A stretch of DNA of 64,000 bases, from assembly GCF_949628215.1 (NCBI RefSeq), contig NC_134276.1:30940226-31004225 (forward strand), in the 5' to 3' direction. The notes under the pieces are model-generated. The model searched no databases. It was not told the DNA's origin and was given only the letters and a program-made list of their open reading frames with translations. The stretch is from Phalacrocorax aristotelis. Lineage: Eukaryota; Chordata; Aves; Suliformes; Phalacrocoracidae. Shown piece after piece: positions 49,201-61,540 of this stretch. Every line of letters begins with the position of its first letter. Within the stretch, counting starts at the first letter, position 1. Made by a program: the position numbers and the translations under genes.

Positions 49201-50250
49201 TAAAAAGAAATTAAAATCTGTGGCACTGACATAATTTTCTGAACTCTCACTTACTACCTGGAAGGACAGAAATCTGGCGGGAATTTTGGCAGAGCCAGCA
49301 CCAATTTTCTGCCAGGGAAGGAATTCCCCGCAGCCAGGAGGGTGGCTTTCAGTTCCTCTTCCACTTGGCCTTCTTCTTGTTTTAATACCAGCTTGCTGAG
49401 TGCTGACAAGGGACGTGGCGAAGTGGAGCGGAGCAGGGCGGCAGCTCAGCATTTCATAAAGCGGGCAGCGTTCCTGCCGAGGGGCAAGAAGGAGCACGTG
49501 GGTCTGCCCAGGGGCTCTGACGGGAACCCACCCAGGAGTCACTCCAAATGGGGGCCCCTGTCACTATCGTTTTTCAAAGTGGATGAAGAAGTCTCCCAGG
49601 GTTTTAGGGTTTACCATTGTTTTTCCTCTCTACTTGTATTTACCTTGGCAGCAGGGGAAAAACCAAGTTGCGTTGCTGCAGGTTTGCTAGAGGGCTTCTG
49701 CGAGGCCCTGGTGGTCTCTCAGTTAGTAGCTGGCTGAGGGCATGCAAAATAGCCTAGGAAAAGAAAAAAAACAACCCCTCTCTTTTTCTCTTTTCCCCGT
49801 GGATCATTTCTCTGACCCTGCTCACCATCAGCCTGCCAAACGCCTGTACTGGCTTATGGCCTGGGGAGCAGAACAAGCCCTCATGGTTGGGCTGGCAGAG
49901 GGGATGCTGCCCCAAAAGGCAGCACCCCTCTCCCCACCTAAATAAATTGGTATAAAATATCAATTTCAGCCACACCAGGCTGGCTGACACCCAGTTCAAC
50001 TCAGCCAGATTTTACATCAACTGTGTTGAATCATCATAAAACTATCTGCAAACAAATGCTTCAAAAAGCTCCCTCCCCTCTCAGTTACTCCACACTCACA
50101 TTTTTTATTCGTGTTATGTTGTCATCATCGTGCTTTGGCTTAGATAGAGCATTGCCAACATTCATGCTGTTTGAGGTTGCACTTTAAATCCACTGCAGCT
50201 TGAGACAAGCAGTGAAGTAGGAACTACAGTGCTCCTTATTAGTTTCCTTT
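40230..50250. other. Gene-poor interval with AT-rich and GC-richer patches
   Basis: No gene is recognised in about 10 kb. A short (ATT)n lies at about 41463-41482. A stop-poor, GC-richer patch spans about 42400-43400, with overlapping frames on both strands including a 252-codon minus-strand frame at 42501-43259 that shows no known domain. An AT-rich low-complexity block follows at about 43440-43700. Three SOX-like AACAAT words cluster at 46209-46249. Confidence 0.5.
43440..43700. repeat. AT-rich low-complexity block
   Basis: This block is dominated by TATATA, AAAATA and TTATAT words, with G+C far below the neighbouring sequence. It borders a GC-richer, stop-poor patch on its left. No repeat unit is regular enough to call a microsatellite. 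Confidence 0.6.
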
Positions 50251-50635
50251 TGTCCTTCCCTTCTCTTCTCTTCTCTTCTCTTCTCTTCTCTTCTCTTCTC
50301 TTCTCTTCTCTTCTCTTCTCTTCTCTTCTCTTCTCTTCTCTTCTCCTCTCTCCTCTCCTCTCCTCTCCTCTCCTCTCCTCTCCTCTCCTCTCCTCTCCTC
50401 TCCTCTCCTCTCCTCTCCTTGCCTCATATCTCTTGCCTTGCTTATTTTCCTGCCTTTTCTTGCCTCTGCCTGCTTTTTCTTCTTTCTCCCTTGCCTTGCC
50501 TTTCTTTGCCCTGCCTTTTTCTTACCTTGCCTTTTCCTTGCCTTGCCTTGCCCTTGTTTCTTCTGCCTTGCCTTGCTTTTTCCCTGTCTTTCCTTTTTCT
50601 TGCTTTCCCTTGCCTTGCCCTTTTCCTTGCACTGA
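50250..50635. repeat. Pentanucleotide microsatellite (TTCTC)n then (TCTCC)n then degenerate CCTTG-type repeat
   Basis: About 17 perfect TTCTC units (50261-50345) pass directly into about 15 TCTCC units (to about 50419), then a decaying CTTGC/CCTTG-rich stretch to about 50635. The plus strand is almost pure pyrimidine for nearly 160 bp. The 169-codon plus-strand frame over it, which translates to Ser/Leu/Phe repeats, is a by-product of the repeat. Confidence 0.95.
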
Positions 50636-53600
50636 TGAAGGAAAGCTGAAAAATCCCTCCCAGGCTCACCCTGAAGACAAAGCCAAACTCAGGACTAGCT
50701 TAGCTCCATGTCTGCTGCTGGAAACCAGAAGTTGGTGAGTCCATTTCACAGTTTAGATGTCCCTGCCCTGGGATGACAGCATCCATTGGTGGATACTGGG
50801 GACAGGAACAGCAGCCAGCTGCAGTGGTGCCTCTGGGATACAGCTGGACTTTAAGCTTTGAGATGATGGACCCCAATGTCCTCTGGCGGGGCCCCAGCAA
50901 GTCCAGCGCAGTATGTGGCATTATTCAATCCTTGCCGGTGAGTCATGGGGCCTCAGTTGCCTCGGCCAAGTCCCATGGAGATGCACTGGGGTGCCCATTT
51001 GCCAGCCAGCCTGCGAGAGCAGGGCAAGGAACTGAAGGCATTCGCATTTAAGCAAGCTCATTTACAGATGGTGTGATGCCATTGTAGCAAGTGGTTGTCG
51101 TCACCCGTTCTGCTGGTTGCAACAATAAAAAGAGACAATTTAGAGCTGTACAGCTCTAACTGGGAGTGTTTCCCAGCTTCTGGCTCTGCATGTGCTTCTC
51201 AGCCATACCCTGGCTTTGCTCTGTGTCATGCGGAGCCTGAAGTGCCTCAACCTGTGTGACATTAAGGGCTCCTGTCTGCAGCTCCGCAGCCTACTCACTG
51301 CCCCATATCTCCTCCCCACGCTGCTGGGTCCTCTTTAGCCCCTGGGGGGTGGTTTTCCCTTGTCAACCCATGTTGTTCTTGTCTTATTCTCATGGCCCTG
51401 TACCTGTAAGCCCCATTATGACAGGGCTTCCTGTGAGACATGTTGGTCATCAGTGTGGGAATCACCTTCCTTTCACACCTGTCTTCCTACTCCTGGGCTG
51501 TCACTCTTGGTTCACATTAGGGACCTGACAAAATGCACGCACAAAGCTTTACAAGCAACCAGTTTGCCCCATCAGCACGTGTTCCCATCAGCACTAACAA
51601 CTTTGTAAGCAGGAACAACCAACAGGGAGTCAGAGGGTGTCAAAGAAAAGAAAAGGAAAACACATAGAGTTACCATGGGGAATTTGTCTGCAGGGAGGGC
51701 ACCCATGCCACCAGAGAGGATGCCCGTGGAGGACACTTCTCTGGGGACTTCCTGTTCCTTCTCTTCCCAGCTGGCCAAGGGGGAAGGTTTTCCTTTCCCT
51801 TATGTTTCCCTCCTTTTATTTTGTTATCTTTCCCAAAAAGCAGCTATTACCTCTAGAGTCAATGCACACCCCCAGCTAGAGACCCCAACAATAAATCTTT
51901 GCACAGGTCCAGCTGTCTCAACATCCTCCGCACAGCAACCTGGGGGAGGCTGCAGGCAGCTGAGCGTCAGCCAGCAGGTGAGGACAGACAGCAAATGGTG
52001 CCCATCTGCTCATGGGAGGACACCCCTGTATTGGGATCATGCAAGGGCAGGCTCCAGGTGTGATGCAGAGCTCGGCAACCAGGAGACAAGGTCCATGTGA
52101 TAGCTGGTGGCCTGTGGGAAGAGGTCCACCCAGGCACAGCCCCGCCGGAGCACCCTCACCGGACAAAGTCAAGGTCCATCAGAAAGGCAGAGCACTGTGA
52201 GCAAAGAAACTGCCTGTGTAGTTGATTTTTCCTTCATCGTACATTATCTTCAAGCACTTAAGGCAGCATCAAAAATGAAAACAAATTCCTATTCTTAACC
52301 GAAACAACTCATAAGGCTTCCTGTTTTGATTAACAGCTCCAGTCTAAAGGGGGAATGCGTGAATATACAAAACAAGGCTAGGATCCATTTTCCTGCCTCC
52401 TCTATTCTATGGCACCATTTCAGCAGTATTTCACTGGGAAGAGCAATGCCTAATGGGTTGCTGGTGCACGTGAACCACATCAGGTATCATTAGAAAGCCA
52501 TTCAAAAGGATGAATGCAGGCATGCTTTAAAAAGTGATGATATAAAAAAATAGCACTCCCTCACTTGACATAGCTGACCAAGTAGAGCATAACCCTACAT
52601 GCATTTGGAAAATAGCTATTTACTTTCATGACTGAAACAAAACCCTTTCTCTTCCTGTAAGCACGCACCCATATGCTTAGCCTTATGCGTGTGTGGCGTC
52701 TGGTTTATTCAGTCAGAATAGCTGCGCAGATTGTTATTTTCAGGATTTGAGAAGCTATTGCCATGGGGACTGAAGACTGAAGATCCAAATAGATCCTGAG
52801 ATCAGATTGCAGGAGTTTTTAAAATAAAATTACCATTTCTGCCAATAATCATGTGAAACCGGCTTCAACGTGTAAACGCAGGGACTCGCCACTTCAGTGG
52901 CTTCTTACAAATTGAAGTTACAGAAACAAGAAGAATGTTATATGTTGTTCATAACAGCCTGGTACCATATGTATAATTTTTTGCAGGATTTAGATATGCA
53001 GAACCTCTCCTCAAACGAGCAGGAGATGGTGGCGGAAGCCTACTGTAGCGCGTCTGTGTTGGTACCAGAAGTATAACTACACTTGAATTTTCTTCCATCA
53101 AGACACACAAAGGGAAGTGTTTCTTGTTCCAGACTCACATAGCACTGCATTTGTGACTTTTTTATCTCTGCAGCAAGACAAGATATTATACCGAGAAAAA
53201 TACATACAAAATAAAAGAAAATAAAAATATCTATGAAAAAACTTATGCCAGAGTAGAAACTAAAACTTGTTTTGCAAAACAGAGGTTATTGGAGCCTGCC
53301 TCTACCTCTGCATAATCTCTGCAGTGAAACGATCTCAGGCTGTGCTATCAGCTCTGGCAAATGAAGCGGTGTCAGGGCAGGTTAATACTTGGATATGAGA
53401 ACACGAAAGAAAATCCGCCTTTCTAAGGATGCTGTAATCAAAGCTGCATTAATCAGGGACAGAGACAGCCTGTTCTGGGTTGGTGCAGGGAGGCACTGGT
53501 TGCACAACATGCACACAGTGTGAAAATTCATGTTGCATTGCTCGGACTGACGGAAGCAGCGGGAACCAGAAGGCCCCCAGATCCACCTCAGTAAATCCTT

Positions 53601-53899
53601 GCCATGTCTGTCATAATTATTTGTATTAAATTGCCTTTGCTTATACAAAAAAAGTTCTTAATCTGAGTTAGTGAAATCAGATCAAATCCAAGTGAAGGCC
53701 CTGCTAACCTTTAACAATGCAAACACTAAAGATACTTTGGCATCACTGCAATTCCACTTTGAGATACTTCTGCTAAAAAAAATGCCTATTTTCTACAGTG
53801 CAGGTGTAAGTCCTTCAGCTATCAGTGACTGTGTTTGGAGAAAAAGTGTATTGCTAACACGTGCCAAAATCTGAAATGGGTCCTTATGCTTTGTGATGG
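50636..53899. other. Gene-poor interval, no feature recognised
   Basis: About 3.3 kb without a recognisable coding region or repeat family. The longest frame is about 141 codons (51675-52100 plus), with no identifiable domain. Confidence 0.5.
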
Positions 53900-54983
53900 T
53901 GTGGTGGGTTGACCCTGGCAGGATGCCGGGTGTCCCCCAAAGCTGCTCTGTCACTCCCCTCCTCAGCTGGGCAGGGGAGAGAAAATATATCTAAGGGCTC
54001 ATGGGTTGAGATAAGGACAGGGAGAGATCACTCAGCAATTGCCATCACAGATAAAACAGACTCAGCCTGGGAAAATTAATCTATTGCCAATCAAATCAGA
54101 GTAGGGTAATGAGAAATACAACCAAATCCTAAAAACACCTTCCCCCCACCCCTTCCTTCTTCCCAGGCTCAACTTCACTCCCGAATTTCTTTTCCTCCTC
54201 CCACCGACTGGTGCAGGGGGACGGGGAATGGGGGTTGAGGTCAGTCCATCACATATTGTCTCTGCCGCTCCTTCCTTCTCAGGGGGAGGACTCCTCACAC
54301 TCTTTCCCTGGTCTGGCATGGGGTCCCTCCCACAGGAGACAGTCCTCCACGAACTTCTCCAATGTAGGTCCTTCCCACAGGCTACAGTTCTTTATGAACC
54401 ACTCCAGTGTGGGTCCCTCCCACGGGGTGCAGCCCTTCAGGAACAGACTGCTCCAGCGTGGGTCCCCTATGGGGTCACAAGTCCTGCCAGCAAACCTGCT
54501 CCAGCGTGGGCTCCTCTCTCTATGGGGCCACAGGTCCTGCCAGGAGCCTGCTCCAGTGCAGGCTTCCCATGAGGTCACAGACTTGTTTGGGCACACCCAC
54601 CTGCTCCAGCATGGGGTCCTCCACAGGATGCAGGTGGATATTTGCTCCACCATTAACCTCCAGGGGCTGCAGGGAAATCCTGCTCTGGTCCCTGGAGCAC
54701 CTCCTCCCCCTCCTTCTTCACTGACCTTGGTGTCTGCAGAGTGGTTTCTTTCACACATTCTCACTCCTCTCCTCTGGCTGTTGTTGCCCGGCTATTTCTT
54801 CCCCTTCTTAAATATATTATCCCAGAGGCACTGCCACCATCACTGAAGGGCTCGGCCTTGGCTTGTCTTGGAGCTGGCTGGAATTGGCTGTATCAGACAC
54901 AGGGGAAGCTCCTAGGAGCTTCCCACAGAAGCCACCCCTGTAGCCCTGCTGCTGCCAAAACCTTGCCATGCAAACTAAATACA
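53900..54983 (-). mobile_element. Solo LTR (avian ERV) with internal tandem units and 5-bp target site duplication
   Basis: The plus-strand ends are TGTGGTGGGTTGACC and AAACTAAATACA. GATGG flanks both sides (53895-53899 and 54984-54988), marking an insertion. The element is about 1084 bp and reads on the minus strand. Between about 54330 and 54620 it carries about six degenerate units of roughly 45-55 bp, each with CTCCAGCGTGGG(T/C)CC-like and CAC(G/A)GG(G/C)TGCAG-like words. These units are mostly missing from the sister copy at 27292. The 211-codon frame at 54211-54846 is a consequence of the repeat units. No internal retroviral genes are present. Confidence 0.9.
54330..54620. repeat. Degenerate tandem units (about 45-55 bp) inside the LTR
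   Basis: Successive units share a CTCCA-(G/A)-(C/T)-G-TGGG core followed by TCCC, then GGGG(T)CACA or GGGGTGCAG, then CCTGCCAG or TTCAGGAAC. Six or so can be followed by eye. The spacing varies, so this is a variable array rather than a perfect satellite. Confidence 0.7.
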
Positions 54984-57900
54984 GATGGTAATGTGGTGGC
55001 TATTCACCTCTGTGCTAGAGAAATATACCTGGCTATGGTGGATCAAACCACCATTTCCCCATCCATCCATGGACATTAAAATCTGTCAGTCAATGTATAT
55101 CACTCAGTACCTGTTCAAAACAGCAGTGTCACAGGACATTGGTTTTTAGGAAGCTGGCAGTACATGGGGCTTTCAGCATGGCTTCGCATTATGATTTGGA
55201 GGTGATGAAGGTGACTCCAACCACAGAGCTCCCAACCTGCATTTTGATTTCTTCAGAAGTGATCCTCCAGTGCCACCAGACCAGAGGCTTCAAGAGAAAA
55301 GCCATCTTCTTCTCTTGTGCTGCTGAAATCCAAAGAATTGTCTGATGTGCATCAAAACTGTCATTGCTGGGGGCTGTCAGCACAAGGGAGTTTGTGAGCG
55401 GAGGCCTGACACAGCAGACTACCAGTGTTCCAGATACATTTTAAATGCTCACTAAAATGAGGTTGTCCTGTCTGGGTTGCCTTTGGGAGACCAGCCAGAG
55501 CCAACCAGGTCTCTCCCATGTTTTATTGTCCAGCTGTAGCCCTGAGCTGGGGATACAGGCTGGTTTGCAGGAGCTTCAATACCTCTGGGGAAGACAGGCC
55601 ATGGGCACATGTCCTGCCAGCCGGCAGGAGCAGGCTGTGACAGCAGAGCTGCCCATCTACTGCTGAACCTCACCAACACCAGGCCTGGCTGGCACAACCA
55701 GTTCTGCATTGTTCATCTTGTGCATACACTGCAACCGCACCAAAATGTGCAGTACCCTCACCCTGCTGCAAGTGATGCTGATGAGGTCTGACCACATAGG
55801 ATTGCCCCAACCTCACCCACAGTCTTCAAGATGAGGCCAGATGGTTCGCAGCACGTGGATGCTCCTCATGCTGGAGCTTACAGGCTGAAATATGCACCAT
55901 GGCTGATGACAGTTGTCCCCATGGGCCCAATGGCCTTCTCTTCATAGACAGAGAGCAGCAACCTCTAGCTGGGCCCATGACCCTTATAGGACGGAGTACA
56001 AGGGGATTTGGGTAGCTAACCCTCAGTCTCAGGGCTCCAAAGACAGGCTTTCCCTTGCCTGCCGTGACACTTTCCACCTCGCTGGAGTCTCCACAGCCTG
56101 CACAAGGGCTTTGAAGGCTCCTTTCGCCTAAAGGATGCACCAAGACAGGGTTGCCCCAATGGTGTTGGCACAGCCTGGCACTGCCATGGCTGTTGGGCCT
56201 GGTTCTCTGGCCAATAGGGACACCTGTGAAGCCACACACAACCATACAGTTGAAACATGGCTGCCTGCACCATGCCACCAGGGTCATAACATGTGGACTC
56301 GCATCACCATGGATATCACCCAGAGGCATCTACTCTCCCCTCCTCTTTGCCTTGACACAGAAGTAATCCTCTCCTGCTCCAAAAGGTGAGGAATGTGTTA
56401 CCCCAGACCATGTGACTAGCACGTTTAAAGAAGATCTTTATCACCTCTGCAGTTGCCAAACAGGATGATGTTATTTACCTGGTTGCAGACCACTTCTGCA
56501 GTTATCTCCTTCCTAGGCATGCTTCCCTCTCACTGTCTCTACTACTGCATTTTGTGCATCCCTAACAAAGAGAAGAAAACTCCCAATTATGCCAATTAAA
56601 TTATCCACTTTGAAATATAAATTAAGAGAGCCAACCTGCAGACCATCACTCCCAGGTCCTCAGGGACCTTCCCTCTAAACTGCACCCCTTCGCTGTCTCC
56701 TTCAGGCACAGTGTAGTCTGTGTCAGGGATTTCCTGGCCCTTTTTGGCTCTGGGGCTGGGCTTCCACTGATGCATCTCTGGGCTGCTGCGCTGAAGGCTC
56801 TGGGACGTGGAGCACGCTGCCTAGAGCTGTTCCTACCAGGAAAGCCAGCAAGCCCATAAGATTTTGATGTTTGTGGCACAGCCCAGCCCAGCCTCCTGAA
56901 CACCTGCATCCCAAGGCCAAAGCTTAGGAGGCTGGTGGATCTATGGCCCTACAAATGGTACCTCAGGAGCTTTGCTTGGATCAGAGCCTTGGGCAGGATG
57001 GAATTCTGGCTGCTGTTCACCATCTGCCTTAAATTTGGGAGAGCTGGACATGCCCTGGTGTAAGTCTCTGTGACCCCTGTGGTTCTGCAGCAGCCTGAAG
57101 CTCAGACATCAGGAGAAAGGGATGTCTTCAGCTCCAGGTGAGTGCCTGGGCCCTGAGCACATTCCCCTCTTCCTGGGGCTTGGGCTGTCTGGGCCCAGGG
57201 CCAGCTTTGACAATGCAGCTGGCTGGCCTTGAATCAAAGCACTGTTTGAGAAAAAGCTGTGAGGAGCCTCTGCAGGGACTCACTCCCCTTATCTCAGAAA
57301 CTGCTTTTAAGCAGAGCTCTTGCCCTTAGTCTCTGCCTGAGCTACACTGCAGCTATGCCTGTATCTGTCCATGTAACTCACCAGTCCGGGCCCTGACGTG
57401 ACCTGGGACCTGTGTCATCACTATGGTCTTGTCAGCTACCATCACCCAACCAAGCTCTTCTTGCCTGGGTACTGTGGCAGCAGGCCAGTGAAGCCCCTAC
57501 CCCATGCCCACCTTGCTGTCACCCTCAACCCCAGCCCACCTTCTTGTATGGAGCTGCCCAACAGTGGGAAACAGCAGAAGTTGAGGAACTGGCGTGTACT
57601 TACTCTGGGGTTTCTTGTGAGAATAGCAGAGGAGAAAAGTGATGCTCTGTCCTAGGAGGAGCTTCCCCTAATTCTCCTCCCAGTCAAAGTGTGGACAAAG
57701 ATGCTGCGACAGCAACTTGGCTCAGACTGAACATATTGGGCCTATGAATAACCAGAGGTTTTACAGTTCCTCCCTCACTAACAATGTCCCCCAGATTCTG
57801 GGAACGCTAGCAGACCAGCCAGCTGCTCTCTCAATGCTTCTGTTCCTGGTCTGCAGATAACGAGGCATTTATAAATCCCAACCCTGGGCTCTTCACTGGT

Positions 57901-60900
57901 TCTTCCAAAGCCGGCCTCACACCAGCTCCTTCACCAGCTCTTTGTGTTGCCCCCAAAAGCAACTTCTCCCAGCATCAAGGGCAGGCCTCTGGGACTGGTC
58001 CTGGCACAGATGTACTGAGGAAGGTCCTTGTTTATCTGAGGCCTGTGCCAGTCCACACACCTCCTGACAGCCCAGTGGAGCTGCCTGTTTTTGCAGAGTG
58101 CCATTGACTGTGCTGCCTATGGGCAATGGGATAGGGTGCACCGCTGCAGAGAGGTATTTAAGACTGCCAGGTCCACTGAGACACTGTTGAAGGACTGGGA
58201 AAGGACATTGGAGAGCCAAATTTGATGAGGTACCTATCCCCACTGTAGCCAGGTAAATGGATGTCTTAAGAAAAGCATAAGAACAGGAAAAAAACTGTGG
58301 CGCTTCTGCCAACACTTTCCCAGCTTTCAACCCTTTTTCAGATTAGGGGTTTCCTGACCTGAGTGTGGATGTTTGTACACAGCAACTTTCCATGCAATGA
58401 GCTTCTCTTGAGTGGACCTATCTTGTCGCTCCTTGAATGCATGTTATTTCTTAGCATCCATGGTATTTGAAGGCAGCCTTTGACAAAGCTGGAGTTTTTG
58501 CCAGGATTTACCTCACACTCATTATTAAGCCTTAGTTGCCATGAGGTAAGAATGTAACTCTTTTCTTATCAAGACAAATTTTTACTTCAGTGATAGAGAG
58601 AACTGCAAACATGCATTAATAGTCTCACTGAAATGATACATTTATCTTAAGGGAAAATGACTGACAAAGGCATCATTTGCAGGGGACTTTGGCTTAGTTT
58701 ACTTTATGGGTAAGTCACCCTTTTTTGTCAGAGAGAGACACCCGATAAGACACTGCTCAGCCAGTTGGAGAGCTGCAGGTACAGTGGGGATAGCTGCAGA
58801 CGATGCAGGCAGGTACCCTGGCCACACGTGTGTCTGAGCCTACACCAGTCACGCTGCCTTTTACAGACATGAGAAAGCAAGGCATGAAAGTTAACGCCTG
58901 CTGGCATTTAGAGAGCACATGAATAGAGGCAAATTTTGAAGGGAAAATCTTCCTTCACTCTGCTGTGCCAATGGCAGTACGTGGCTACAGCTGTCATGGA
59001 TCCCAAGTCAGAGATGCTCAGGTGTCCCATTTTGTGATGGCCAAGTAAGACATGAGACTCATGAGTAGTTTAGAACAACTTAAGGGCTTAAATAACTGTC
59101 CTTGTACCTTTCTGTGATTACAAGCTGCGTGATTTTACAGACTATTCTTGACAGTCGTGGTCTATAGCCAAGTCAGCAGCAGTGGTTTAAGATGGCACCA
59201 CCTCACCAGCTGCCCCACTCCTCTGCTGGGAGCAGCAGGTGGCATCCACACCTCCTCCACCCCACAGGTCTTGGCTTCAGCTGGTCGTGGCTGTGAACAC
59301 AGAGACTGAGGAGCTGACACATGTTTTATTTGCCTCTCCTGCCTCACCTTCTAACATCCACTAGCAGGGTGGGACTGACAACACGTAGCGTCTTAAAGCA
59401 CTGCACCTAAATCTCCCCAATCCTTCTTGGAGGGACTGCCAGCAAGAGCATGACTCAGGTTCATTACGTTTCTTTTACATGCTGGTTTTCTTGCAGCTAT
59501 ATGGACTAGTGGATATAGACAAAACACAGACTGCAAAAGAGCAAGTGACCAGCTACCACGGAGTGAGTTGTTCTGACTCTGGAGCTGTAGGCGGGATTCT
59601 GAGCTGATCATGTGCTCTTCCCAAAGTATGGCAATATCACCTGCTGGGTTTATTTTGTTTTGCTGAAGCCAACAGATCATCCCAGAAACAAGCACAGCTC
59701 AACTACTCTGTTCAGTAATGGAACACCCAAAGAGTTGTTATTGTCCCACATCTTTGAATTATGAAAGATCTTTTCTCCCCATAGCTCTTTAAGCTATGAA
59801 CTTTATGTTGTCAGGGCACTGAAGGCACCCACAGACCTTGCTGGCCCTAACTAGCCTCTTTTCCTCCCCTTCACCCCTTCCCACAGCCCAGGAGCTCTGT
59901 CTCAGCCCAGCCAGGACGTGAGCCTGCACATGAAGGCCAGAGCTGCAGAGGAGTTGGAGACTGGAACAGCTGCAGCGTCACTGAGGCAGGGACTGACAGC
60001 CCCAGCAGCCTGCGATGGAGTGTGGGGAGGCTGCTCAGGGACAGTAAATTTTATTAGCATGCTCACGGGCCTGACAGATATATCTTGCAGGTCTTGGTGA
60101 CAAGAACACTTTGATATGAAGTCCATATGGTGATGAAGAACTGCCTTCCTGAACCACACAGTTTGTTCACTTTTCAAAGTAGCAAAGTACTCTTTCCTTA
60201 TATTTTAGTAGTGCCTGTTAGTTACAGTGCCAAAAAGTAGTATTTGCTTAACTATATCAAAATATTTTCTCTCTGAACACATGCAAGTTTAATTATCTAG
60301 TCAAGAGCTCCACCAAGAAGCTTTATTCAGGCAGTAAAACTAATCAAACTTCAATGTAGCCCTGTCTAAGAGGCATTCAATTCCTGAGTGTCTGCTAAGA
60401 CTAATTAAATGCACTACAGAAACTCTGGAAGGTTTATATCATGAATAGGAAAAAAATGGGAAAGAAAAGACATTGCCACCATTATAGCTATAAATCCTAT
60501 CCAGAGGAATGCACCTAGATTTATGGACTGGTAAGTTGAGTTGTCCCTGTCTGGAGACATTCCATTATTTATTTGTAAGTTTCCTTTTTACCTCACAGAT
60601 TACACTGGATGGAGCTGAACAAAGCTCTTTTGTTGGTGGTAATGGTGAGCAACTCCTCCAGAGGATAACTGCAACACCCCTGCCTGGCAGGGATCAGGTC
60701 GGCATTGCTCTGACGTCCTAGCAGGCCTGAGTAAGCCACAGCTGGCAGCTACAGCCACCTTCCTTGGCGGGTGAAACAAAGTTCTCAGCTTCTGAATCTG
60801 CTTTAGCAGCTCTCTTGAAGACAGCTGGATGGCTGGATCCAATTCCCCTTCAAAAGAGCAACTGTCAGAGCCTAGAAGCCATCTCTGACATTAGCGATCT

Positions 60901-61454
60901 TGACAAACACTGTCACACCGGTCATGCCAGTTGGGCTTCGTCTACCTCTGGCTCCTTCTCTACTATTGCTAGCAATAATGGTGCAGCACACCCAGACAAA
61001 GCCATTGGGAAAAGGCATGGAGGAATGCGCATAGGGAGCCGAAACTACTTGGGTATGAGAGGGATGGAAATGCTACATTGATCCCTCAGATAAGAACATT
61101 TGGCATACAGCTGAACGACAGTGAAGAAGAGCATTAGTCTTCCAGATTTTTATTCATCTCCATCAGGCTGCAAGCCTTATTTTGCCAGAACTGTGAGTTA
61201 CAAGTTACAGTCATCTGAATGATATAAAGAAGGGCTGGGGGAAAAGCAATTAAAAAGCCGAGTTGTCAATTAGAGGGAGAGACTCTGAAAGAAGCCTGTG
61301 AAAAGCTTATATATAGCTATAAGGATCTGTTGCAGAACTTGATGTGGTATAAGATGAGCTAGATATGAATTTCGCATGGTTTTGTTATATTTTATTTCGG
61401 TTTTCTCGGATGTTTTTCTTCCAAATAGAAAATACCGTGCTTTATGGAAAGTGT
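54984..61454. other. Gene-poor interval upstream of KPNA3
   Basis: About 6.5 kb with no recognisable gene. Frames up to 167 codons (55826-56329 minus) and 137 codons (57917-58330 minus) have no recognised domain and are overlapped by frames on the other strand, as expected in GC-richer DNA. No CR1 or LTR was identified within it. Confidence 0.5.
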
Positions 61455-61540
61455 TAGATCACAGAATCACAGAACGGTAGGGGTTGGAAAGGACCTCTGG
61501 AGATCATCTTGTCCAACCCCCCTGCTTGAGCAGGTACTGC
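61455..61540 (-). mobile_element. CR1 LINE 3' tail fragment
   Basis: The plus strand reads GATCACAGAATCACAGAACG, then GGTTGGAAAGGACCTCTGG and GATCATCTTGTCCAACCC, the reverse complement of a CR1 3' end. Only the last 80-90 bp is recognisable, so this is a heavily 5'-truncated insertion. Confidence 0.85.

Noticed and set aside
50229-50738. 169-codon frame with repeated Leu/Ser/Phe resembling a membrane protein
   Set aside because: It is the translation of the CTTCT/CTCCT/CCTTG microsatellite.
54211-54846. 211-codon plus-strand frame
   Set aside because: It lies wholly inside the LTR, and its open length comes from the internal repeat units on the antisense strand.
55826-56329. 167-codon minus-strand frame in the KPNA3 upstream desert
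   Set aside because: No domain or family resemblance was seen. It is overlapped by plus-strand frames of similar size, and there is no exon structure support.
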